DNA of 35,096 bases from Acidobacteriota bacterium (lineage in GTDB: Bacteria; Acidobacteriota; Terriglobia; Terriglobales; SCQP01): assembly GCA_021818955.1 (NCBI GenBank), contig JAKASR010000032.1:1-35096 (forward strand). Direction: 5' to 3'. The stretch's first letter is position 1, and each line of letters opens with the position of its first letter. The notes below the pieces were generated by a model that saw only the letters and a program-made list of their open reading frames with translations, was not told the DNA's origin and did not search any database. Below are positions 16,559-24,549 of this stretch, piece after piece. The position numbers and the translations under genes are program-made.

Positions 16559-16768
16559 CTACAGCGTTTCGACATCGGGCTGGCGGCTGATGTGCCATTC
16601 GCCATCAGGGCCGGACTCGATGCTAAAACGGCGGGCGCAACGCATGCAACGCACATGACCGGAGAAGGGATGGCCGAAACGATGCCGGCAACGCCGGAGG
16701 CGTACCAAAAGGCTGGGAACGGCCGCCAACATGAGCGCGATGATAAACCAGATCGCGGGATTATGCAT
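16559..16768 (-). CDS. small membrane protein with CxxC zinc motif
   Basis: A 69-residue protein if it starts at ATG 16768 (MHNPAIWF); ATG 16795 is an alternative. One membrane helix (WFIIALMLAAVPSLLV) is followed by a basic cytoplasmic part with Cys-rich phrases CRHRFGHPFSGHVRCMRCARRF. This resembles small Cys/His zinc proteins common as hypotheticals in acidobacteria. A residue-level reason to believe it is the ordered helix plus CxxC on a strand that is otherwise the antisense of a poorly conserved N-terminal extension. Its 5' end abuts or overlaps the start of the divergent D,D-carboxypeptidase gene. No ribosome-binding site visible. Confidence 0.55.
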   Translation of the reverse strand: MHNPAIWFIIALMLAAVPSLLVRLRRCRHRFGHPFSGHVRCMRCARRFSIESGPDGEWHISRQPDVETL

Positions 16769-16786
16769 AACAGCTACAATGCCAAC

Positions 16787-18430
16787 ATGCAACAACTGTC
16801 CGCGAACCGCTATCGGAGTTTCGCCTTAGTTCTTGCCTTGTGCACCGGGCTGGGATTAGCAATGGCAGGCACGGCCACGGCGCTGCCGGGTGGCGGGCAT
16901 CTCTACAGCGCGGCGCCCCGGGCTCAGATTTCCCCGAGCAGCCCGCCTGTGTTCAAGCCTCAAGCGGCCAAGATCCCCGCCTGGATTCGCCGCATTCAAG
17001 CGGTGTTGCGGCTGCCCAACCAGGCGCGCGCCTTCTGGGGCATTTATATTTATTCGCTTGACCATCACCGGATACTCTTCCAGCACAATGGCTACCGGTT
17101 GTTCGTGCCCGCTTCCAATACCAAGCTGTTTACCATCTCGGCGGCGTTATGCCGCCTGGGGCCGAATTACCGTTTTCACACCCAAGTGCGCGCCTTCGCC
17201 GCCCCGGATGCGCAAGGAAGAGTGGTTGGCGATGTGGTGCTCGTTGGCGAAGGCGACCCGACGCTTTCCGGGCGCTTATATCCATATCCGAACCCGCACC
17301 TGCATTTGAAGCCCAATCCTCCCGACCAGGCCATGGCAGCCCTGGCAGAGCAGATTGCCGCGCGCGGCGTGAAATCGATCACCGGCGATATTGTCGGCGA
17401 CGATACATATTTTCGCTATCAGCCCTATCCGGAAGGGTGGGCGCAAGACGATCTAATGTGGGGCTATGGCGCGGCGATTTCGGCGCTGACGGTGAACGAT
17501 AACCAATACTGGGTGCATATTCGTCCGGGCGCCAGCGCGGGCGCGCTGGCCAGCATCAGCATTCGGCCTTGGGTAGGCGCTTTCCGGGTGGATAACGAGT
17601 TGCTGACGACGGCGGCGGGCGGTCCGCGCGTTATCGAAATCGACCGCCGGGTGGATTCCAACACTATCCACTTCTGGGGTACGCTGCCGCTCGGCAGCAA
17701 CGGCGACCGCGAAACCTTATCCGTCGGCGATCCGGCGCTGTTTGCGGCGCGGCTGCTGAAACGCGATCTGGAACGCCAGGGCATTGTGGTTTATGGCAAA
17801 GCGCGGGCACGGCATTGCCTGCCTTTTCCCCAACAGCCGGGGCTGACGGCACCCGTCTGCACGCCGACGGCGGCGCTGATCGAGTTGGCCGAATTGACCT
17901 CGCCGCCGCTTTCGGAGGATCTGCAATGGATTCTGAAGGTCAGCCAGAATCTGCATGCCGAGTTGATGCTGCGGCTGCTGGGTAAAACCGAAGGCGGGGA
18001 CGGCTCCATCAAATCCGGACTGCTGGCGCGGCAGGCATTTCTGGCGCAGGTTGGGATCAAACCGCACGATGTCTTTTTTCGAGACGGCTCCGGGTTGTCG
18101 CGCGAAACCCTAGTCCAACCGCGGGCCATCGTGCGCCTGTTACGCTACATGGCGCGTCAGCCGGCGCCGATCGCCGCCGATTTCAGATCTTATCTGCCGA
18201 TTGCGGGAGTGGATGGCACGCTCGATAACCGGTTTCTCAACACCCCGGCGGCTGGCGATCTGCTGGGCAAGACGGGTTTTGTCGAGCACGATCGAGCGCT
18301 CAGCGGCTATGCCGTCACCCAGGGGGGCGATCACCTGGCCTATTCCATCATTGTTAACAATGACAATATGAAGGGCCCGCAGATGCGGTCAGCTATAGAC
18401 CGGATTGCGCTGGCCATGATTCAACACTAA
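16787..18430 (+). CDS. dacB: D-alanyl-D-alanine carboxypeptidase/endopeptidase, PBP4 type (S13)
   Basis: A 547-residue periplasmic enzyme trimming peptidoglycan cross-links and stem peptides. With the start at ATG 16787 the signal peptide is ALVLALCTGLGLAMAGTATA. The three penicillin-binding motifs are present: SxxK as Ser110-Asn-Thr-Lys113 (PASNTKLFTIS), SxN as Ser386-Gln-Asn388 (KVSQNLHAEL), and KTG from Lys495 (LLGKTGFVEHD). The large insertion between motifs 1 and 2 (GDVVLVGEGDPTLSG, GDIVGDDTYF) is typical of the S13 family. ATG 16763 in the same frame is possible, and the frame remains open further upstream through the antisense small gene. TACAAT at 16775-16780, 7 bases before ATG 16787, could be a -10 box of a leaderless transcript. 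A terminator lies about 100 bases downstream. Confidence 0.9.
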   Translation: MQQLSANRYRSFALVLALCTGLGLAMAGTATALPGGGHLYSAAPRAQISPSSPPVFKPQAAKIPAWIRRIQAVLRLPNQARAFWGIYIYSLDHHRILFQHNGYRLFVPASNTKLFTISAALCRLGPNYRFHTQVRAFAAPDAQGRVVGDVVLVGEGDPTLSGRLYPYPNPHLHLKPNPPDQAMAALAEQIAARGVKSITGDIVGDDTYFRYQPYPEGWAQDDLMWGYGAAISALTVNDNQYWVHIRPGASAGALASISIRPWVGAFRVDNELLTTAAGGPRVIEIDRRVDSNTIHFWGTLPLGSNGDRETLSVGDPALFAARLLKRDLERQGIVVYGKARARHCLPFPQQPGLTAPVCTPTAALIELAELTSPPLSEDLQWILKVSQNLHAELMLRLLGKTEGGDGSIKSGLLARQAFLAQVGIKPHDVFFRDGSGLSRETLVQPRAIVRLLRYMARQPAPIAADFRSYLPIAGVDGTLDNRFLNTPAAGDLLGKTGFVEHDRALSGYAVTQGGDHLAYSIIVNNDNMKGPQMRSAIDRIALAMIQH

Positions 18431-18756
18431 AATGGCGAGTCGCTCTGCGGCGCATTGTCTGGTTTGCCGGCCGCTTAGATAGAGTATGAACTTCGATGTA
18501 ACGGGCAAGATGCCTGGTTCCAAGATGCGGCCACTGACTCATAGGTGGAATCACTGAGTCGGCGGTTTTTTCGCGGATACCCAGGCAAAAACTTATGCTA
18601 TGCTCAGTACGGTTTGACCGTGCCGCTTCACTTAGGCCGAACCTGCCGCCCGATTTGGAAAGCGCGCCAGCGCTCCTCCAAGCCGATAAGTCAGGGTTCC
18701 CGCGGTAAGCCCAGCCCGAGTTTCAAACTGATTTTTCTCTTTGAGGTTTCTGAGTC
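18431..18756. other. intergenic region: terminator plus cold-shock leader
   Basis: No protein gene supported. It contains the dacB terminator (18531-18571) and then about 185 bases before the cold-shock gene start. Long 5' leaders are usual for csp mRNAs, where they act as RNA thermosensors; no specific fold could be verified by eye. Confidence 0.5.
18531..18571 (+). terminator. rho-independent terminator downstream of dacB
   Basis: CCACTGACTCA (18531-18541) pairs with TGAGTCGGCGG (18555-18565), with one mismatch and one G-T pair, around a 13-base loop, directly followed by six T (18566-18571). Confidence 0.8.
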
Positions 18757-18960
18757 GTGAAAGAGCAAGGAACGGTTAAGTGGTTCAACAATGTCAAAGG
18801 GTATGGCTTCATCACCCGCATGAGCGGGGAAGATGTGTTCGTGCATTATAGCGCGATCCAGAGCAACGGCTACCGAACACTGGCCGAAGGCCAGGCGGTG
18901 GAATTCGAAGTGAAGCAGGGCCCGAAAGGGCTGCTGGCTGAACAGGTGATTGTTCTGTAG
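18757..18960 (+). CDS. cold-shock protein, CspA family
   Basis: A 67-residue single cold-shock (OB-fold) domain, the normal length. RNP1-like KGYGFITR and RNP2-like DVFVHYSAI are both present, as is the opening [14 protein letters not shown]. It binds single-stranded RNA or DNA and melts mRNA structure, in the cold or constitutively. The start codon is GTG with GAGG at 18743-18746 ten bases before it. It is monocistronic, with a leader of up to about 185 bases after the upstream terminator and a strong stem-loop just after the stop. Confidence 0.96.
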   Translation: MKEQGTVKWFNNVKGYGFITRMSGEDVFVHYSAIQSNGYRTLAEGQAVEFEVKQGPKGLLAEQVIVL

Positions 18961-18966
18961 CATTCC

Positions 18967-18995
18967 GCGAAGCCATGCCTTCCGCATGGCTTCGC
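18967..18995 (+). terminator. 12-bp perfect stem-loop after the cold-shock gene
   Basis: GCGAAGCCATGC (18967-18978), loop CTTCC, GCATGGCTTCGC (18984-18995), starting 6 bases past the stop. There is no clear T-run (TCACTTAAA follows), so it may be a processing or stability hairpin rather than a classic terminator. Confidence 0.6.
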
Positions 18996-19098
18996 TCACT
19001 TAAATTCAAAACCCTCAAGTACAGTGGCGGAACTGAATGAACCCGCCGCTAGGCGGAATTGTGCCCAAAAATAAAAGAATTGGCGTGCTCCAAGCGAC

Positions 19099-20244
19099 TC
19101 ATGCTTTGGACGGCAACGACCAAGGCAGGGTCTGAAGACTGCGATCGCCTTCCAGCAACTCCACTTGCTCGTGGCTGACCCGCAGCCGCGGCCAGGCGCT
19201 TCCCGAATACGTCAAAAAACCCAAAGCAAAGTGAGCGGTTAGCGAGCTGCGCGCCGGCACGATCAGATAGGTGGGGGTATCTAACAGCCATGGCTCGGCG
19301 AAAGTTTCGCGGCGGCTGCGCGGCCAGGGGCTGGTGCCAAATTCCAGGCCGCGGGTATAGGTGCGGCCGGACCAGGGCGGACTGGTGCGGGCGAATTTTT
19401 CATCCCAGATGCCGAGCCAGGGATAGAGGCGGCGCGGCCAGAGGTAACCCAGCGCCAAGCCGCGGCCGCGATGCCCGGCGAGGAACCAGCCCCAGGCCTC
19501 CTCCGTTCGCACGCGGAAACACACAAAATCGCTGGCGCGCGGCGCCGACACCGCGTGGCGATAATCCACACTGCCGCCACGACGAGCGGGAGCCATTGGC
19601 CAGGCCGCGGCCGCATCCACTGCCAATTGCGAATCCGCGTGGAGTTGCGCTGCCACGGTGCGGCCCTGGTCGCAGTTGGTTTCGAGCCAGAACTGACCGG
19701 CTTCCAGCCAAGGCGGGCCCAAGGTCACATGCTGCTGCCACATCAGGGGATGATCCCAGCAACTGAGATTTTCGACCCGCTCCTCCACCCAAGCGAGCCA
19801 GCCTTCAAGCCGAATGCGCCGCTCGACGCGAAGTTGCGCGCGCGGCTCTTCACAAACACCCTGTAAGCCGCCGTCCGGCGCCGAGCGCCATTGCCAGTCC
19901 GCGATGCCGAAAAAACCATGCGTAGGCACGCCCGCCGCGGTTTCTTCCGGCGAGGGCGCGCCAAAAAGATCGAGGCAGAGATTATGGCCAAGAATCGAGG
20001 CCAGCGTGCGGCCTTCCGGCGGGCCGCCATAGTCGCGATCAATCAAGGCATCATCCGCCACACCGGGCTCAAAGGATGGCCACGGTGGAACCCAAAGCGG
20101 GTTGTCGAGCGCGGCATCGGAAGCGGCGGGCGCCACCGCGGCCATGTGTCCACCGCCGGCCGCAACCGCCAACTGCAAGTGTTCGTTTTTCAGCCAGTAA
20201 ATCTTGCGGCCATTGATCCAGTTCACGGCTGACGGCTCGGACAT
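19099..20244 (-). CDS. galactose-mutarotase-like carbohydrate-binding fold protein
   Basis: A 381-residue cytoplasmic protein from ATG 20244 (a GTG at 20256 is also in frame; GGTG about ten bases before ATG 20244 favours it). The pattern of many short strands and phrases such as LQLAVAAGGGHMAAVAP, THGFFGIADWQWR, VERRIRLEGWLAWVEERVENL and MWQQHVTLGPPWL fits the aldose-1-epimerase / galactose-mutarotase-like beta-sandwich superfamily, with HGFFG in the place of the usual HG catalytic region. The assignment rests on overall pattern, so the substrate and even enzymatic activity are uncertain. It is divergent from the PQQ-like propeller gene, with 60 bases between start codons. Confidence 0.6.
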   Translation of the reverse strand: MSEPSAVNWINGRKIYWLKNEHLQLAVAAGGGHMAAVAPAASDAALDNPLWVPPWPSFEPGVADDALIDRDYGGPPEGRTLASILGHNLCLDLFGAPSPEETAAGVPTHGFFGIADWQWRSAPDGGLQGVCEEPRAQLRVERRIRLEGWLAWVEERVENLSCWDHPLMWQQHVTLGPPWLEAGQFWLETNCDQGRTVAAQLHADSQLAVDAAAAWPMAPARRGGSVDYRHAVSAPRASDFVCFRVRTEEAWGWFLAGHRGRGLALGYLWPRRLYPWLGIWDEKFARTSPPWSGRTYTRGLEFGTSPWPRSRRETFAEPWLLDTPTYLIVPARSSLTAHFALGFLTYSGSAWPRLRVSHEQVELLEGDRSLQTLPWSLPSKA

Positions 20245-20304
20245 GACTCCAGTCACCTCATGCTGCGCTTTCGCTCACCAGGATACCCTTAACTTCAAGC
20301 TAGT

Positions 20305-21900
20305 ATGGAATTTATGCTGCCCTTCCGGCTTCGGTCATGTTTTTTTCCAGCAGTATGCTTGATGATAGCTGGCATGGCGCTTGCGGGCCAGCGCGCCGTC
20401 ACGACCTGGCAATACAATCGCCGCCGCACCGGCGCGAATCTGCAGGAAAAAAAACTCAAACCGGCCAACGTCAATCCGCGCCAATTCGGGAAATTATTCA
20501 CGTTCGCAGTGGATGGCGCGGTGTATGCGCAGCCGCTGTATCTGCCGGATCTGCAGATTGCGGGCAAAGGCCGGCATAACACGCTCATTGTCGCCACCGA
20601 AGGCGACAGTGTTTATGCCTTCGATGCCGGCGGGCGGCCGCGAACGCCGCTTTGGCGCGACCGGTTCGTCCATGCCGCGGCTGGAATCACCACGGTCAAG
20701 CCGCAACAGATCGGTTGCGATCAGATCACGCCACAGATCGGAATCACGGCAACGCCGGTGATCGATGCGCAACGCGGAGTGATTTATGTGATCGCGCGCA
20801 CCTGGGAAAAAGGAAAGTTTATTCAGCGGCTGCATGCGCTCAATGCGCATAGCGGCGCCGAGATGCCCGGCAGCCCGGTCACCATTCAGGCTTCCGTCGC
20901 GGGCCATGGAGATGGCCAAAACGGCGGGCGGGTAAGTTTCGATCCCATGCGTAACAATGCCCGGGCGGCGTTGCTACTGGCCAACGGACAAGTGTATGCC
21001 GCCTGGGCTTCGCCCTGCGACGCCATTCCTTATCATGGCTGGCTGCTTGGTTATGATGCCCGCACGCTGCAATTACGGACTTTGTTTACGCCTTCGCCGG
21101 ACAGCAATGACGGCGGCATCTGGCAAAGCGGCGCCGGACTGGCTGCTGGTCGGCAAGGGCATGTGTATGCGGTCGTCGGCAACGGCGGATTCGACGCCGG
21201 CGCCGCAGGGGGACGCGATTACGGCGACAGCGTGCTGAAGTTGGCCGCGTCCGGCAAGCCGCCGGCGGTGTCCGATTTTTTTACCCCTTTCGATCACCAT
21301 GGGTTGAATCTAGCTGACGCCGACCTGGGCTCGGGCGGTCCGGTGCTGCTGCCGGGACATTTGCTGGTGACGGCGGGCAAATCGGGCACAATCTATCTGC
21401 TCCGCCGCAATCGTTTAGGCGGAATCGCGCCGGGCGACAGCCAGATCGAGCAGGCGTTACGCGGAAAATTTCAGGCGGAATTCGGAACACCGGCATGGTG
21501 GAACGGTAATCTTTATTTCGCTCCCGCCGGTCGTCGGATGTTTCAATTCCGGTTGCGGCAGGGGCGGCTGCTGACCAAGCCAGTGGCGCGTTCGCGCGAA
21601 AAATTCTTTTATCCGGGCGCAACTCCTACACTTTCTTCCAATGGGCGGCGCGACGGAATCGTGTGGGCGCTGCAATTAGGCGCATTCAATAGCTCGGGAT
21701 TTGAACAGCCGGCGGTGCTGCACGCCTACGACGCCCGTAATATCGGGCGCGAATTATACAGTAGCCGCTGGAATCTCCATCGCGATATGCCGGGCACCGA
21801 GGTGAAATTCGCACCGCCGCTGGTGGCCAACGGGCGGGTGTATGTGCCCACCGCGAACGGGGTCACAGTGTACGGCTTATTGGAAAAAGCAAGCCGATAA
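20305..21900 (+). CDS. secreted PQQ-like beta-propeller protein
   Basis: A 531-residue protein with a signal peptide (FFPAVCLMIAGMALAG). Propeller blades of the PQQ/quinoprotein type follow: TLIVATEGDSVYAFDAGG, ATPVIDAQRGVIYVIART, HVYAVVGNGGFDAG, GHLLVTAGKSGTIYLLRR and PPLVANGRVYVPTANGVTVYGL near the end. The opening TWQYNRRRTGANLQEKKL and FAVDGAVYAQPLYLPDLQIAG are typical of a family abundant in acidobacterial genomes, annotated as pyrroloquinoline-quinone repeat proteins. There is no clear PQQ-dehydrogenase active-site aspartate region or cytochrome domain, so it may be a binding or scaffold protein rather than an enzyme. It starts at ATG 20305 or 20314; no clear Shine-Dalgarno. Confidence 0.83.
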   Translation: MEFMLPFRLRSCFFPAVCLMIAGMALAGQRAVTTWQYNRRRTGANLQEKKLKPANVNPRQFGKLFTFAVDGAVYAQPLYLPDLQIAGKGRHNTLIVATEGDSVYAFDAGGRPRTPLWRDRFVHAAAGITTVKPQQIGCDQITPQIGITATPVIDAQRGVIYVIARTWEKGKFIQRLHALNAHSGAEMPGSPVTIQASVAGHGDGQNGGRVSFDPMRNNARAALLLANGQVYAAWASPCDAIPYHGWLLGYDARTLQLRTLFTPSPDSNDGGIWQSGAGLAAGRQGHVYAVVGNGGFDAGAAGGRDYGDSVLKLAASGKPPAVSDFFTPFDHHGLNLADADLGSGGPVLLPGHLLVTAGKSGTIYLLRRNRLGGIAPGDSQIEQALRGKFQAEFGTPAWWNGNLYFAPAGRRMFQFRLRQGRLLTKPVARSREKFFYPGATPTLSSNGRRDGIVWALQLGAFNSSGFEQPAVLHAYDARNIGRELYSSRWNLHRDMPGTEVKFAPPLVANGRVYVPTANGVTVYGLLEKASR

Positions 21901-21970
21901 GTGTTGCGGGTTTCGGTACAGATGCATTGGCCTCTAGGCGGAATGGGTACACCTGGCACCGGACGAAAAC

Positions 21971-22639
21971 TCAGCGGGCAGCGCCGGCAATCTCATCCAA
22001 GAGTTCGCGCGCGGCGGCCGGCGCGCTCACGCTACCACTCAGAATCTGGTGAGCGGTGTCGCGGCCGTAATAGGCGCGGTTGGCGGAGTGGTCCTGCTTG
22101 ATGACGCCACCGCGCAGCGTCAGACCGCCAAATAAGCCGCGACTGCGAGAGTAGGCCAGCATTTTGGCGTGCATTAACGCATCGGTTTGCGCGGAGAGAT
22201 TGCGTCCGACCGGACCGGCGGTGGCAGAGGCGTCGCCGCCGAGCGAGAATTTATCGCGCAGCAGATACTTTTCTCCGCTCTTATTCATGATCAGCAACAG
22301 CAGGTCTTCTTCCTGAGCCCCGATCTGCAGACCAAAACTGCCGCCGCCCAAGGTCAGAAACAGCGGGGCCGACCAGCCGTGCGGCGTGCGGCAGGTGACC
22401 ACGCCCCGGCCAAAATCGCCGCCAAAGACGAAGCCCGCCTTCTTCACTCCAGGAATAACCATGACACATTGCGAATGTTCCAGGATTTCCCGCGGCACCC
22501 CTCCATCGGGAGCGCGATTAATCGCTTGAAATGCGCGCGCGGCATTACGCAGCCGCTTCACGGTCTCTTGAGCACGAGATGCCATCGGCATGGCCAGCAA
22601 ACCGGCTAGCAATAACCAACCCAATCTTTTCATATGCAT
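21971..22639 (-). CDS. periplasmic SYLF (Ysc84-like) lipid-binding protein
   Basis: A 222-residue protein from ATG 22639, chosen because AGGGG lies about 6 bases upstream; ATG 22657 is less likely. The signal peptide is LGWLLLAGLLAMPMASRAQ. The SYLF domain shows AFQAINRAPDGGVPREILEHSQCVMVIPGVKKAGFVFGGDFGRGVV, then SAPLFLTLGGGSFGLQIGAQEEDLLLLIMN and AYSRSRGLFGGLTLRGGVIKQD, all standard for the family. In eukaryotes the domain binds phosphoinositides; in bacteria these are secreted envelope proteins of uncertain role. Length is normal. It is monocistronic. Confidence 0.92.
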   Translation of the reverse strand: MHMKRLGWLLLAGLLAMPMASRAQETVKRLRNAARAFQAINRAPDGGVPREILEHSQCVMVIPGVKKAGFVFGGDFGRGVVTCRTPHGWSAPLFLTLGGGSFGLQIGAQEEDLLLLIMNKSGEKYLLRDKFSLGGDASATAGPVGRNLSAQTDALMHAKMLAYSRSRGLFGGLTLRGGVIKQDHSANRAYYGRDTAHQILSGSVSAPAAARELLDEIAGAAR

Positions 22640-22923
22640 GTTTGACCCCTGAGACATACTTTAATGCAGTTTTGAATTCCAGGTACTAAGAATCGAGTTT
22701 GAAATATTACAAAATCTCCGAATGGCGATATAAAAAAGAAATATCGGCAAGAGCGATAATGCGATTACGAGCCCGCTCCAGCATCTTAAAGCGATAGCAG
22801 AAAACCCGCGAAGCGATTGGCGAGCAAGCCTGGAATCCATGTATGTGCGTGAGCGAAAAAATTTCATGCATGGGCAATTTACACGCAAGCTCGAAAGGTT
22901 GAGGCGATCTAAAAGGAACTATT

Positions 22924-23952
22924 ATGAACCCGCTTCCTATGCGCCCACCCCATCATTTTCACTGCGCGCGACGAGCTATAGGGCTGATCGTGCTGCTGGC
23001 TGCGAGCGCCGCATGGAGCCAGGCGACGGGCGGATTGCTTTCCGGCAGCGTGATTACGCCGTCCGGCCAGAACGCGGCGCATGCTAAGGTTACGGCAAAA
23101 AATCTGGCTACCGGACAAAGCTTCACCGTAGTGAGTAATCTGCTGGGTGTTTACCAATTCCCGGCCGTGCCGCCGGGCTGGTATCAGGTGATTGCGGAAG
23201 CAGCCGGGTTGCGCACTCCGACGGTAAAAATTCAACTGGTGACGGGAGTACGCTCCACGCTGAATCTAGCATTGAGCGGGCAGGCGAAAGCACCCGCGCC
23301 ACACAACCCCGCACCCGGTTTATCGCTCCAGAGTTTAGGTTTCAAGCCCAACCAGATTCGAGGCAGCTTGAGCGAACAGGCGCGACTGAACAAGCGCACG
23401 CGGATGCTGCAAATTCATCAAAAGCTGGGGCTGCTCACCACCATTCCGCTGATCGCCACGGTCATTGCCGGCGGCTGGGCCAAGCCGCATCGCTATCGCC
23501 TGAGCAATGGACAATTCGCACCCTTGCCCACGGGCAGCACCAGCGGGCGCAATATCCACCTCGCGCTGGGCGTGGTGACCACGGGAATGTATTTCACCAC
23601 TGCTTATTACGCTATTTTTGCGCCTAAAATCCAGGGACAAAAAAAGAAAGGCCCGATTCTGTGGCATGAGGGGCTGGCATGGATTCACGGCACGGGCATG
23701 ATCTTGACACCGATTTTGGGAGCCATGGCTTACCAGCAACTCAATCGCGGCGAGCGAGTGCATGGGATTGCCAAACTACATGGCGCTGTCGCCGTAACCA
23801 CCTTAGGAGCTTATGTTGCCGCCTTGCTGGTGGTGGCGCGTCCGCATTGGCTGGCCGAAATCACCCGTGCGCCACATAGAGTTTTCGCCTGGCTGCATGC
23901 TGGAATGCAGCCGGCGCCGCCGCGAGTCCAGACCACCCTGTTCACGCCTTAA
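22924..23952 (+). CDS. carboxypeptidase-regulatory-like domain fused to cytochrome b561-like 4-helix module
   Basis: A 342-residue protein. A signal peptide (AIGLIVLLAASAAWSQA) is followed by a CarboxypepD_reg-like beta-sandwich (about 38-120: GSVITPSGQNAAHAKVTAKNLATG, VYQFPAVPPGWYQV). A Pro-rich linker then leads to four membrane helices, most of which begin at a histidine: His165 (RMLQIHQKLG), His212 (GRNIHLALGVV), His248 and His255 (LWHEGLAWIHG), and His280 and His286 (RVHGIAKLHG). This His arrangement is that of cytochrome b561-type di-haem electron carriers. AAAAGGAAC just before the ATG is a good ribosome site. The next gene, YceI-like, starts 33 bases later, so this pair mirrors the b561 (yceJ) - yceI operon of E. 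coli. Haem binding is inferred, not shown. Confidence 0.82.
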   Translation: MNPLPMRPPHHFHCARRAIGLIVLLAASAAWSQATGGLLSGSVITPSGQNAAHAKVTAKNLATGQSFTVVSNLLGVYQFPAVPPGWYQVIAEAAGLRTPTVKIQLVTGVRSTLNLALSGQAKAPAPHNPAPGLSLQSLGFKPNQIRGSLSEQARLNKRTRMLQIHQKLGLLTTIPLIATVIAGGWAKPHRYRLSNGQFAPLPTGSTSGRNIHLALGVVTTGMYFTTAYYAIFAPKIQGQKKKGPILWHEGLAWIHGTGMILTPILGAMAYQQLNRGERVHGIAKLHGAVAVTTLGAYVAALLVVARPHWLAEITRAPHRVFAWLHAGMQPAPPRVQTTLFTP

Positions 23953-23985
23953 CTTGAGAACTAGCAAAAAGAAGAGGACTCTTCG

Positions 23986-24549
23986 ATGCCGAATTCGATA
24001 TCGAAACTGATCTTGCTCGCCCTGCCGGCAGCATTTGTTCCCCGGTTTTCCGCGTCCGCCGCTAAACCCCTGCAATGGAAATTGTTGAAAGCTACGCTCA
24101 CCTACCATGTCTCCACTGCTTTACATCAGGTCTATGGGGTCAGCAAAATGGCCAAGGGAAAAGGCGTCTGCCACTCGGGGCAGTGCAGTTTCCTGGCGGC
24201 CGCACCGGTAAACTCGTTTCACTCCGGCGACACCAATCGTGATCTGCATATGATCCAGTCGGTGCGCGGCGCGGTCTACCCGATGGTGATTGTGCGCACG
24301 CAAATTCCCGAGGCGGCCATCCATCCCGGGCCGCTGCGCGCGAAGCTGCAAATTCAATTCGCCGGCCACACCGTAAATTACAATCAGGTGGCGTTCCAAT
24401 TAATCCAGCAGGGGAAAAATTATCGCCTAACCGGAACGATTCCCGCTAAGCTTTCGGATTTCCAGATTCCTCCCCCGGAGTTTTTGTTTTTGAAAGTCGC
24501 CAATCCCATTCCCGTTGCGGTGAACATGCTCTGGACGCAGACAGGCTAA
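23986..24549 (+). CDS. YceI-like periplasmic lipid-binding protein
   Basis: A 187-residue protein with a signal peptide (LILLALPAAFVPRFSASA). The lipocalin-like YceI fold is recognisable in LTYHVSTALHQVYGVSK at the start, FHSGDTNRDLHMIQSV (equivalent to the F.SG...RD.HM motif) and VYPMVIVRTQIP. YceI proteins bind isoprenoid chains such as ubiquinone-like or polyisoprenoid lipids in a barrel. The pair HSGQC/VCHSG adds two cysteines (in GVCHSGQCSF) close together, unusual and possibly a disulphide or metal site. It lies 33 bases after the b561-like gene with no terminator between, so the two are probably one operon. Confidence 0.85.
   Translation: MPNSISKLILLALPAAFVPRFSASAAKPLQWKLLKATLTYHVSTALHQVYGVSKMAKGKGVCHSGQCSFLAAAPVNSFHSGDTNRDLHMIQSVRGAVYPMVIVRTQIPEAAIHPGPLRAKLQIQFAGHTVNYNQVAFQLIQQGKNYRLTGTIPAKLSDFQIPPPEFLFLKVANPIPVAVNMLWTQTG

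Noticed and set aside
16592-16762. Long N-terminal extension of the D,D-carboxypeptidase gene
   Set aside because: It would put the signal peptide more than 60 residues into the protein and overlaps the antisense small membrane gene; internal ATGs at 16763 or 16787 fit better.
22661-22888. 75-residue minus-strand open frame upstream of the SYLF gene
   Set aside because: AT-rich, hydrophobic by composition, no ribosome site and no recognisable motif.
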